Origin: Ga0077527 sp964531455
GTDB taxonomy: Bacteria; Pseudomonadota; Gammaproteobacteria; Burkholderiales; SG8-41
Direction of reading: 5' to 3'
DNA: 5,507 nt
NCBI GenBank assembly: GCA_964531455.1
Contig: CAZHFZ010000103.1
Coordinates: forward strand, 1-5,507
Of this stretch, positions 1 to 5,409 are shown one piece after another. The notes under the pieces were generated by a model, which ran no database searches, was not told the DNA's origin, and saw only the letters and a list, made by a program, of their open reading frames with translations. The position numbers were made by a program, and so were the translations under genes. Position 1 is the stretch's first letter; every line of letters begins with the position of its first letter.

Positions 1-178
1 GAATAAACATGGAAACCAGTGTCAGCAGCGAGATCAGTGCTGCAGTTACCGCCAAGACTGTATTCAGTCCATTGCCCTGCGGCCCGGTATACAGCAGCAA
101 TAGCGCAGTCCAGACACCTGAAACCAGTGCAAGTAATCCCAGTAAAACCAGACTGGTGAACGCAGCAATTCGTTTCAT
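1..178 (-). CDS. N-terminal fragment of a two-helix inner-membrane protein (possibly DUF4105/Lnb-like)
   Basis: Reading the minus strand from an ATG at 178-176 gives 59 uninterrupted codons to the window edge, so the C-terminal part is missing. The start is supported by an AGGA motif about ten bases upstream. The visible protein has a short basic start (MKR), a hydrophobic helix over about residues 5-30 that ends in a Trp/Leu-rich stretch and Tyr30, a short polar turn (TGPQGNG, 31-37), and a second hydrophobic helix over about residues 41-59. Two N-terminal helices separated by a Gly/Pro turn are typical of the membrane anchor of DUF4105 (Lnb N-terminal periplasmic domain) proteins, and the W-A-L-x-x-Y-x-G-P spacing recalls them. 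That is recall of a family pattern, not a match I could verify, and any small membrane protein could look similar. The gene is divergent from the YdiK-like gene at 538. Confidence 0.6.
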   Translation of the reverse strand, partial: MKRIAAFTSLVLLGLLALVSGVWTALLLLYTGPQGNGLNTVLAVTAALISLLTLVSMFI

Positions 179-367
179 TCGGTTATTTCCTGCAAGCGGG
201 AGGGGCGGCATCGCCAATGCTTGATGAGCAATAGTTGAGCCGGATTGGGAAAAAGGGAACCATCTGGCCCAAGATCGCTGAGCTCAGCCCCATAAGTTGT
301 CCCTGTCTGGCGGCATGGCTGGCAGAGTACCAATTAGCATCAGGCTTGGCAAACCGCGAGCTTTTTT

Positions 368-385
368 GGTGTCGGCTGTGACACC
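368..385. promoter_or_regulatory. Perfect 6-bp-arm dyad, operator-like
   Basis: GGTGTC at 368-373 and its exact reverse complement GACACC at 380-385 flank a 6-base spacer. An 18-bp dyad of this shape is typical of a dimeric repressor or activator site. On the plus strand it directly follows a run of six T (362-367). It lies about 80 bp upstream of the candidate -35 box for the YdiK-like gene and about 190 bp upstream of the leftward gene, so it could serve either. No cognate regulator is encoded in the window. Confidence 0.35.
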
Positions 386-422
386 TGTCCGCGCGATCAT
401 GCTGACAATGCTGAGCTGACAA

Positions 423-451
423 CGACCGAAGTTGTTTAAGTTTGTCGGTCG
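423..451. promoter_or_regulatory. Perfect 7-bp-arm inverted repeat, operator or hairpin
   Basis: CGACCGA at 423-429 pairs perfectly with TCGGTCG at 445-451 around a 15-base A/T-rich spacer. A competing smaller dyad, ACAAC (419-423) and GTTGT (431-435), overlaps the left arm. The right arm continues into GGTCTA, so on the minus strand it reads TAGACCGACCGA, resembling a half-site of TetR-family operators of the TAGACC...GGTCTA kind. That resemblance is inference from memory. The dyad ends 16 bp before the candidate -35 box, a suitable position for controlling the YdiK-like gene. Confidence 0.35.
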
Positions 452-466
452 GTCTACCCCATAAGG

Positions 467-496
467 TTGTCGCACGGGTTAGACTTGCCGTATGAA
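467..496 (+). promoter_or_regulatory. Candidate sigma-70 promoter for the YdiK-like gene
   Basis: TTGTCG (467-472, four of six matches to TTGACA) is followed after 18 bases by TATGAA (491-496, four of six matches to TATAAT). This would give a leader of roughly 35 bases ahead of the ATG at 538. Both boxes are imperfect, so this is only the best-looking candidate in the intergenic region. Confidence 0.3.
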
Positions 497-537
497 TCCT
501 GCATGCGGTGTTATCCAATTGTTTTCCGGAGATGTGA

Positions 538-1373
538 ATGAACGAACCGCGTTCTGAACTTACCCGAACCACACTGGCCGTTTTATTCATTGGCGGGCTG
601 ATTTTTTCGTCCTTCTGGATCATCCGGCCTTTTCTGGCGCCTTTGATCTGGGCAACGATGATTGTTGTCGCGACCTGGCCCCTGATGTGTCGCGTACAGC
701 AGCGTCTCTGGAACAGCCGGTTGCTGGCGGTAACTTTCATGATGCTGGCCCTGCTGCTCGTTTTCGTGGTGCCTTTGACGCTGGCCATTGCCACCATCGT
801 TGAGCATGCGGACGAGATCGTCATCTGGGGCAAGGAGTTGACCGCGTTTCGCCTGCCGCCGCCTCCCGTCTGGCTAGGATCCGTACCGCTGGTTGGAGAG
901 CGGGTTGTTGCGGCCTGGGATACGGTGGCTGCCCAAGGAGCAAAGGAACTGGCCGCTCAGGCAGAACCGTATGTGGGCCTGGTGACGCGCTGGTTTCTCT
1001 CGGAAGTCGGCAGTTTCGGCATGGTGTTTGCCCAATTTCTGCTGACAGTCATCCTCTCCGGGGTTCTCTATGCGGGTGGTGAGGGGTGGGCCCGGTGGAT
1101 GCGGCAATTCGGTAATCGACTGGCCCCCGTTCGGGGCGATCATGTTGTCGTGTTGGCCGGTCAGGCGATCCGGGGTGTTGCGATGGGAGTCGTGATCACC
1201 GCTCTCGCGCAATCCATACTCGGCGGCATCGGACTGGCCATTGCCGGAGTGCCATTTGCCACTGTGCTGACGGCCGTTATGTTCATGTTCTGTATTGCAC
1301 AACTGGGGCCCGTTCTCGTGCTGCTTCCAGCGGTGGGCTGGCTTTACTGGTCGGATATGACGGGCTGGGCGAC
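538..1373 (+). CDS. ydiK: AI-2E family transporter, YdiK-like inner-membrane protein (C-terminus lost in gap)
   Basis: The product is a polytopic inner-membrane permease of the AI-2E/UPF0118 family. Some relatives export autoinducer-2 or exchange ions, but the substrate of YdiK-type members is not established. The start is fixed by GGAG at 528-531, six bases upstream, and by an in-frame TGA at 535-537. About 278 residues are visible. Hydrophobic segments lie near residues 13-29, 31-48, 62-88, 158-178, 210-237 and 240-272, with a soluble loop at about 90-157, as expected for the family. The segments VRGDHVVVLAGQAIR (198-212), GGIGLAIAGVPFATVL (229-244) and AQLGPVLVLLPA (254-265) closely resemble E. 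coli YdiK as I remember it. That protein has about 370 residues, so roughly 90 C-terminal residues, including the last helices, are missing in the N run. The reading frame past the gap is not a real end. Confidence 0.88.
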
Positions 1374-1473
1374 NNNNNNNNNNNNNNNNNNNNNNNNNNN
1401 NNNNNNNNNNNNNNNNNNNNNNNNNNNNNNNNNNNNNNNNNNNNNNNNNNNNNNNNNNNNNNNNNNNNNNNNN
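1374..1473. other. Assembly gap of exactly 100 N
   Basis: One hundred consecutive N is the usual placeholder for a scaffold gap of unknown length. The rightward YdiK-like gene enters from the left lacking about 90 codons, and the leftward dehydrogenase enters from the right lacking about 10. If the join is correct, the real gap must be at least about 300 bp and cannot be 100 bp. Open frames reading across the N run are artefacts. Confidence 0.97.
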
Positions 1474-2300
1474 CCGCTTTTGCGGCCCAGTTGACCGGCA
1501 TCCACTTTTTCCTGCCATAACAGGCAGGGACGATATTTCGGATCCTTGAACCCGTCGTATAGCACCTGCAGGATGGCGAGGCAGGTATCGAGTCCGATCA
1601 GGTCCGCCAACGCCAGAGGTCCCATCGGATGGCCCATGCCGAGTTTCATTACGCTGTCGATTTCTTCCGCCGTGGAAAGACCCTCATGCAGGCAATACAC
1701 CGCCTCGTTCAGCATCGGCAAAAGAATGCGATTGCCGACAAAACCCGGACTGTTCCTCACTTCCACCGGCGATTTGCCCAGCTTTTCGGTCAGCGTCCTG
1801 ACGGCCTGGTAAGTCGTATCGGAAGTTTGCAAGGCGCGGATCAGTTCAACCAGCGGCATCACCGGGGCCGGATTGAAAAAGTGCATGCCGATGACCTGGG
1901 CGGCTCGTTTGGTCGCACCAGCGATACGGGTCAGCGAGATGGACGACGTATTCGAGGCAAGGATGGCGGTCGGTTTGGCGATGCGGTCGAGATCGCCAAA
2001 AATCTTCAGTTTTAATTCGGCATTTTCAGTCGCCGCCTCAATGATCAGGTCGCAGTCGACAATGTCATCCAGCCGGGTTGTTGTGCGGATGCGTGCCAGC
2101 AGTGCGTCCTTGTCACAGGCCAGGAGTTTCTGCTTGCTCACCAGCCGTTGCAGGCTCTTGTCTATGACGTCGAGTCCGCGTTGCAGGGTGGCGTGATTGA
2201 GGTCGGTCATGACAACCGGGAAGTTGCCGGCCGCAATGACTTGTGTGATGCCGTTTCCCATGGTGCCGGCACCGACTACAGCGACGGAATTGATTTCCAT
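1474..2300 (-). CDS. hbd: 3-hydroxybutyryl-CoA dehydrogenase (last residues lost in gap)
   Basis: This soluble enzyme oxidises (S)-3-hydroxybutyryl-CoA to acetoacetyl-CoA, or catalyses the reverse, with NAD(H). It acts in butanoate metabolism or short-chain fatty-acid degradation. The visible 275 residues show the N-terminal Rossmann motif VVGAGTMGNG (8-17). Asp33 at the end of the second strand is consistent with NADH preference. The catalytic set aligns by spacing with the human enzyme: Ser119 in SNTSS, His140 in HFFNP, Glu152 in PLVELI and Asn190 in PGFVGNR. The C-terminal domain reads GMGHPMGPLALADLIGLD (221-238). The sequence stops at GQLGRKSG, where the family normally continues with GRGFYDY, so only about 8-15 residues are missing. 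The ATG at 2300 has an AAGGA box about nine bases upstream. An earlier in-frame ATG at 2327 would add nine residues with no family counterpart. Related names are PaaH and FadB2. The gene follows ptb on the same strand. Confidence 0.92.
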
Positions 2301-2403
2301 TGAAGGCGTTCCTTTGTGTTCGTGCAATCAGCTTTTTTGCCGCGGCCCGTCGGAGATCACGTACTTGATATCGCGCGTGCGCCCAGTTTTGCGACAGTCG
2401 TTT

Positions 2404-3345
2404 TTATCCTAAAACCTTGTTTCCGCTCTTTCGTCGTGCGCTGGCGATCAGAGTTGCCACCGCACAAGAAGCCAGCCGTGCAATCAGTGTGTCGGCGCGA
2501 CTCGTCAAAATGATCGGAACGCGCGCGCCAAGGACAATGCCGGCGGCGTCGGCACCGGCGAGAAAAGTCAGGCTTTTGGCGAGCATGTTACCGGCCTCGA
2601 GGTCCGGCACCACCAGTACGTTTGCACGGCCTGCGACCGGCGACTCGATTTTCTTGATTTTTGCAGCTTCCGGGCTGATTGCGTTGTCGAGTGCAAGCGG
2701 CCCGTCAAGGAGGGCACCGGTGATCTGTTTGCGATCAGCCATCTTGCAGAGTGCGGCTGCTTCCAGTGTGGAGGGCACATCCGGATTGACGGTTTCCATG
2801 GCCGAGAGGATTGCGACTCGCACACTCGTGAAATCCAGATCATGCGCGAGGTCGATCGCATTCTGCACGATATCGACTTTATCCCTGAGGGACGGCGCAA
2901 TGTTCACTGCGGCATCGGTGATGATCAGTGGATCTGCATGTCCCGGAACATCCATGATGAAACAATGGCTTATGCGCCGTGCGGTACGCAGGCCCGTGTC
3001 GCGACTGATTACCGCGCCCATCAATTCATCCGTGTGCAGGCTGCCTTTCATCAGCGCCTCGGCGCGACCTGCGCGTACTTCAGCCACTGCCTTGTCAGCC
3101 GATTCGTGGCTGAATTGGGCGTCGACAATGGGATACCTGGATATGTCCAGGCCGGCCTTTGCGGCAATTTCACGGATGCGCGCGACCGGACCTACCAATA
3201 TGGGTGCGATCAATCCGGCTTTCGCCGCATCAACGGCACCCTGCAACGAACTCTCATCGCAGGGATGCGCCACCGCGGTTGGTGTTGGTGGCAGCGCTTT
3301 GCAGCGTTTGATCAGCCGCTGGTATTTTTTGTGGTTGTTGACCAT
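2404..3345 (-). CDS. ptb: Phosphate acetyl/butyryltransferase, stand-alone (complete)
   Basis: This cytoplasmic phosphotransacylase of the PTA_PTB family reversibly converts acyl-CoA plus phosphate into acyl phosphate plus CoA. It is 313 residues long, the usual size for a single-domain member. It lacks the N-terminal MaoC-type hydratase domain found in proteobacterial fusion relatives and the large N-terminal part of long Pta enzymes. Family features visible in order are DALMKG-like EALMKGSLHT (96-105), RISHCFIMDVPG with HADPLIITDAAVNIAP (124-151), GALLDGPLALDNAIS (210-224), and the C-terminal AGRANVLVVPDLEAGNMLAKSL (238-259) with VLGARVPIILTSRADT (271-286). The ATG at 3345 has AAGGA eight bases upstream. 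A longer frame from 3408 would add 21 residues that look like leader sequence. The acyl chain cannot be read from sequence. The neighbouring hbd makes a C4 substrate likely, but acetyl or propionyl activity is possible. No acyl kinase partner is in view. Confidence 0.88.
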   Translation of the reverse strand: MVNNHKKYQRLIKRCKALPPTPTAVAHPCDESSLQGAVDAAKAGLIAPILVGPVARIREIAAKAGLDISRYPIVDAQFSHESADKAVAEVRAGRAEALMKGSLHTDELMGAVISRDTGLRTARRISHCFIMDVPGHADPLIITDAAVNIAPSLRDKVDIVQNAIDLAHDLDFTSVRVAILSAMETVNPDVPSTLEAAALCKMADRKQITGALLDGPLALDNAISPEAAKIKKIESPVAGRANVLVVPDLEAGNMLAKSLTFLAGADAAGIVLGARVPIILTSRADTLIARLASCAVATLIASARRKSGNKVLG

Positions 3346-3386
3346 GGTGCTGTTCCTTGCCCTTGCTTCGATGTTGCATTGCAGCA

Positions 3387-3427
3387 ATGATAGGCGGACT
3401 GTAGCCAATTGACCAGATTCATGTCAA
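3387..3427 (-). promoter_or_regulatory. Overlapping candidate sigma-70 promoters for ptb-hbd
   Basis: On the minus strand a perfect TTGACA (3427-3422) is followed after 18 bases by TACAGT (3403-3398, four of six matches). Overlapping it, TGGTCA (3415-3410, four of six) is followed after 17 bases by TATCAT (3392-3387, five of six). Either would start transcription some 30-50 bases ahead of the ptb ATG at 3345. This suggests that ptb, and probably hbd, are expressed independently of the upstream efflux cluster. Confidence 0.45.
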
Positions 3428-3555
3428 TCGACAGCGAGTCGAGACCTTTGCAGGCGATCATTTGCGATGTGTGCGCCGGGCATCTGCTGCGAAATTCGGC
3501 GGCGCACTTTCTTGAACGGGCTGACTGCGTCAGACGAGGGTGTTGTGTGGACGGA

Positions 3556-3683
3556 ACAAAGCCGGAGAGTCTTGCCTGCAAGCGGCTTGTCCCCGTAATG
3601 GGGAAGGGGGGAACCTTGTTATGCCGCCGTTTGCCGTCCTGAAGGCGGAGGCCCGGGTGCAGCAGATTCCGCTAAGTGCCCGG
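3556..3683. repeat. Cluster of four consecutive inverted repeats
   Basis: Four potential hairpins follow one another. (1) ACAAAGCCG (3556-3564) pairs with CGGCTTGT (3583-3590) apart from one bulged A, and encloses CTTG (3571-3574) with CAAG (3579-3582). (2) TCCCC (3590-3594) pairs with GGGGA (3600-3604) over a 5-base loop. (3) CCGCC (3624-3628) pairs with GGCGG (3644-3648). (4) CCGGG (3653-3657) pairs with CCCGG (3679-3683), and in plus-strand RNA this extends to eight pairs including two G-U. None is followed by a T tract. A structured leader, a 3' untranslated element or a small RNA are all possible. I recognise no known riboswitch class. Confidence 0.4.
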
Positions 3684-3692
3684 TTTGTCCAG

Positions 3693-4001
3693 CTAATTGC
3701 CCAGCCGGTTACGCAATCTCGCGACAATTTCATCAACAATTTTCAGCGTTTCCTGCGGACCCAGTGCGGCGACTGCTTTTTCGCGGACTGAGTAGTGCAT
3801 CATCAGCAGACTGCGCATTTTCTTGAAGGCGCTTTCATTCTGAATGCCGCACACCGTGGTGTCGTCGTTCAGCACACGCTGAATATTTCCTGAATCAAGC
3901 AGATTCACACGGCAGATCGAAGCGTACTTTGCGATTTCACCGGTTATTTCGTCAAACTGCTTTGCCCATCGCGCCTGACTGTAGCTGGGTTCTTCCGCCA
4001 T
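3693..4001 (-). CDS. Small protein of unknown function (102 residues)
   Basis: I do not recognise this family. The ATG at 4001 has GGGAG seven bases upstream, better than the earlier in-frame start at 4055, which would lie inside the preceding efflux gene. The product has no signal peptide and no membrane helix, so it is probably cytoplasmic. It has a polar N-terminus (MAEEPSYSQ), an amphipathic stretch over about 11-30, two cysteines (Cys30 and Cys51), a methionine-rich SLLMMHY (64-70), and a charged predicted helix (about 81-100) ending in RLRNRLGN. The balanced charge, regular amphipathic pattern and good ribosome binding site argue for a real gene. It starts 28 bp after the stop of the outer-membrane efflux gene on the same strand, so it is probably co-transcribed with it. 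A link to efflux is only positional. Confidence 0.7.
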   Translation of the reverse strand: MAEEPSYSQARWAKQFDEITGEIAKYASICRVNLLDSGNIQRVLNDDTTVCGIQNESAFKKMRSLLMMHYSVREKAVAALGPQETLKIVDEIVARLRNRLGN

Positions 4002-4029
4002 GATTATTCTCCCGTTTGTGTGGTCATGA

Positions 4030-5409
4030 TCATTCGAAGTTGCCGCCCAGGGCAAGATGGAGGTTCATGCGCTGGGCCAGTCGCTCACTTTGCACACGCA
4101 GGTGCGAGGTCTGCGCGGCGTACAGGGCAAGCTGGCGCTGTTCGACCGTGCGCCGGTCGATGCTTCCGACGCGGTATTGGATCTGCGCAAGTTCAAGGGC
4201 GCGTTCGTTATCGCGGACGGCGGCCTGAAGCAGCGTGTCGCGATCACGCAGCGTTCGCTCGGCGGCGAGTGCATTTTCGACTTCGCTGAATGCGCGCTGC
4301 CCCGCGCGAGCATACTGTGCCAATGCTTGTTTCTGGTCCGCCGTGCGGATTTCAACCTGTGCCCGCAGTGCGCCGCCCTGATACAGCGGGGCGACCAGAT
4401 TGGCGCCCAGGCTCCATACGGGATTATCCAGATTCTTCAATACAATCAAATCACTGGATACGTCACTGCCGCCGGCAGTGAGGCTGATGCGCGGCAGTTG
4501 CGCCGCACGGGCTTCGCCCACGCGGTTGAAGGCAGCGGCGACGCGGCGTTCTGCTGCCACCACATCCGGTCGGCGCTCCAGCAACTGCGAGGGTATGCCG
4601 GCGGGTACGAAATCCGGCATCGCAGAAAAGCGATCCGCGACTTTGATTTCGGCGGATGGATAGCGGCCGAGCAGTGATTCGAGCGCACGCAGCGATTGTT
4701 CGCGCGATAGTTCAATCTGCGTCAGGGCATCGCGGTAGCTGGCTACCGTGGCTCGCGCGTCGGCAACTGCCTGTTCGTTGCCGTTACCGATGCGCCAGCG
4801 TTCCTGCGCAAGCTTCAGAAGGGAATCCGTACTGCGCAGCATTTCCCGGGCAATTGCTTGCTGCAATCCCGCTTCGATAGCCATGAACCAGCTTTTCGCC
4901 ACCATGGCGGCGAGCGACTGGCGGGCATAGGCGAAGTCTGCGGCGAATGCGGCGGTGTCGGCTTCTGCGGCCGACTGGCCGTAGCGCACACGTCCCCACA
5001 CATCAAGCTCCAGCGAAGCGTTCAGGAACACCCCTTCCAGTCCGCCGCTTCCGCCAGATTTGCCGCCCGTGACACCGACGGCGGTAACGGATGGCTGCAG
5101 TGACGCACTGGCAATTTTCAGCAAGCCTGCGGCGCGTTCAACGCTGGCCGCGGAAGCCTGCAGGTCAGCGTTGTATTTCAGTGCTTCATCGACCAGCGCC
5201 GTCAATGCGGGATCATTAAACGAGGCCAGCCAGCGTTCGGCAACAGGCGCCTGCGAACCGCCGGATTTCCATGTGGCGGGTATCGCGGTGTTGGGCAGAG
5301 CCTGCTTCTGCAATTCCCCGTTTGACGGCGGCGGTGTCAGCGCGCAACCGGTAAGCGCAACCGCAACGGTAACCGCGCACAGCTTGCGGGCTAAGCGTAC
5401 GGCGATCAT
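4030..5409 (-). CDS. RND-type efflux outer-membrane lipoprotein, NodT/OprM family (complete)
   Basis: This is the outer-membrane channel of a tripartite efflux pump: a trimeric barrel with a long periplasmic alpha-helical tunnel that docks an adaptor and an inner-membrane pump. At 459 residues it has normal family length. A basic start and hydrophobic stretch lead to the lipobox LTGC, giving a lipidated Cys22, and Ala at +2 favours outer-membrane sorting. Two outer-membrane-efflux-protein repeats are visible. The first begins at WLASFNDPALTALVDEAL (60-77) and includes ELDVWGRVR (134-142). The second begins at GIPSQLLERRPDVVAAERRV (271-290), the typical NodT-family signature, and includes NLVAPLYQGGALRAQVE (337-353). 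Long Ala/Gln/Arg-rich helical stretches (about 80-105, 360-415) form the tunnel. Its ATG shares one base with the stop of the upstream gene and has only a weak ribosome binding site, suggesting translational coupling. The substrate cannot be inferred without the pump gene. Confidence 0.93.
   Translation of the reverse strand: MIAVRLARKLCAVTVAVALTGCALTPPPSNGELQKQALPNTAIPATWKSGGSQAPVAERWLASFNDPALTALVDEALKYNADLQASAASVERAAGLLKIASASLQPSVTAVGVTGGKSGGSGGLEGVFLNASLELDVWGRVRYGQSAAEADTAAFAADFAYARQSLAAMVAKSWFMAIEAGLQQAIAREMLRSTDSLLKLAQERWRIGNGNEQAVADARATVASYRDALTQIELSREQSLRALESLLGRYPSAEIKVADRFSAMPDFVPAGIPSQLLERRPDVVAAERRVAAAFNRVGEARAAQLPRISLTAGGSDVSSDLIVLKNLDNPVWSLGANLVAPLYQGGALRAQVEIRTADQKQALAQYARAGQRAFSEVENALAAERTLRDRDTLLQAAVRDNERALELAQIQYRVGSIDRRTVEQRQLALYAAQTSHLRVQSERLAQRMNLHLALGGNFE

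Larger units (their letters stand above)
288..471 (+). repeat. Direct repeat pair CCCCATAAG(G)TTGTC
   Basis: CCCCATAAGTTGTC at 288-301 recurs as CCCCATAAGGTTGTC at 457-471, differing by one inserted G, with 169 bp between their starts. Two further AAG-TTGT variants lie between them, at 429-436 and 438-446. The second full copy contains the first bases of the putative -35 box of the promoter at 467. Either a duplicated protein-binding box or chance is possible. The coordinates span both copies. Confidence 0.35.
179..537. other. Divergent intergenic region rich in short repeats
   Basis: This 359-bp stretch separates two divergently transcribed genes and holds no convincing gene. A long minus-strand open frame does cross it, but its translation is Ser/Arg/Thr-rich, shows no recognisable domain, and mostly overlaps the YdiK-like gene. 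The region contains two perfect inverted repeats (368-385 and 423-451), a repeated box CCCCATAAG(G)TTGTC at 288 and 457, two direct copies of GCTGACAA (401 and 415), an imperfect hairpin followed by six T (344-367), and a possible plus-strand promoter (467-496). It looks like a regulatory region, not a decayed gene, but the regulator is unknown. Confidence 0.6.
3346..3692. other. Non-coding region between the efflux cluster and ptb
   Basis: This 347-bp stretch lies downstream of the 102-residue unknown gene and upstream of ptb, both on the minus strand. Open frames on either strand here are short, overlap ptb, and have Cys/Arg-rich translations with no family resemblance. The half nearest ptb carries candidate promoters (3387-3427). 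The other half (3556-3683) is a run of inverted repeats. I see no hairpin followed by a T run that would be a clear intrinsic terminator for the efflux genes. Confidence 0.55.

Noticed and set aside
183..833. 216-codon minus-strand open frame across the intergenic region and the start of the YdiK-like gene
   Set aside because: It is antisense to a clearly recognisable permease, its translation is Ser/Arg/Thr-rich without domain character, and it has no convincing ribosome binding site. It is a shadow frame.
1344..1518. Open frames on both strands that read through the N run, including a C-terminus PLLRPS for the YdiK-like protein
   Set aside because: Ns translate as X and hide stops and frame. 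The residues beyond the gap belong to the opposite-strand dehydrogenase, so these ends are artefacts.
2417..3412. 331-codon plus-strand open frame antisense to almost all of ptb
   Set aside because: Long antisense frames are common opposite GC-rich genes with strong third-position bias. The ptb strand carries clear family motifs and a good ribosome binding site, and the antisense translation has neither.
3551..3623. Possible cobalamin or glycine riboswitch (GCCGGAGAG and CCCCG...GGGGAA segments)
   Set aside because: Isolated blocks recall conserved riboswitch pieces, but their order and spacing do not fit either consensus. I keep only the inverted-repeat observation.
3409..3642. 77-codon plus-strand frame and an overlapping minus-strand frame (3312-3581) upstream of ptb
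   Set aside because: Both are Cys/Arg-rich, have no family resemblance or good ribosome binding site, and overlap the candidate ptb promoter or the ptb start.
4026..4033. ATGATCAT palindrome at the end of the efflux channel gene
   Set aside because: An 8-base palindrome overlapping a stop codon is expected by chance and is not followed by terminator features.
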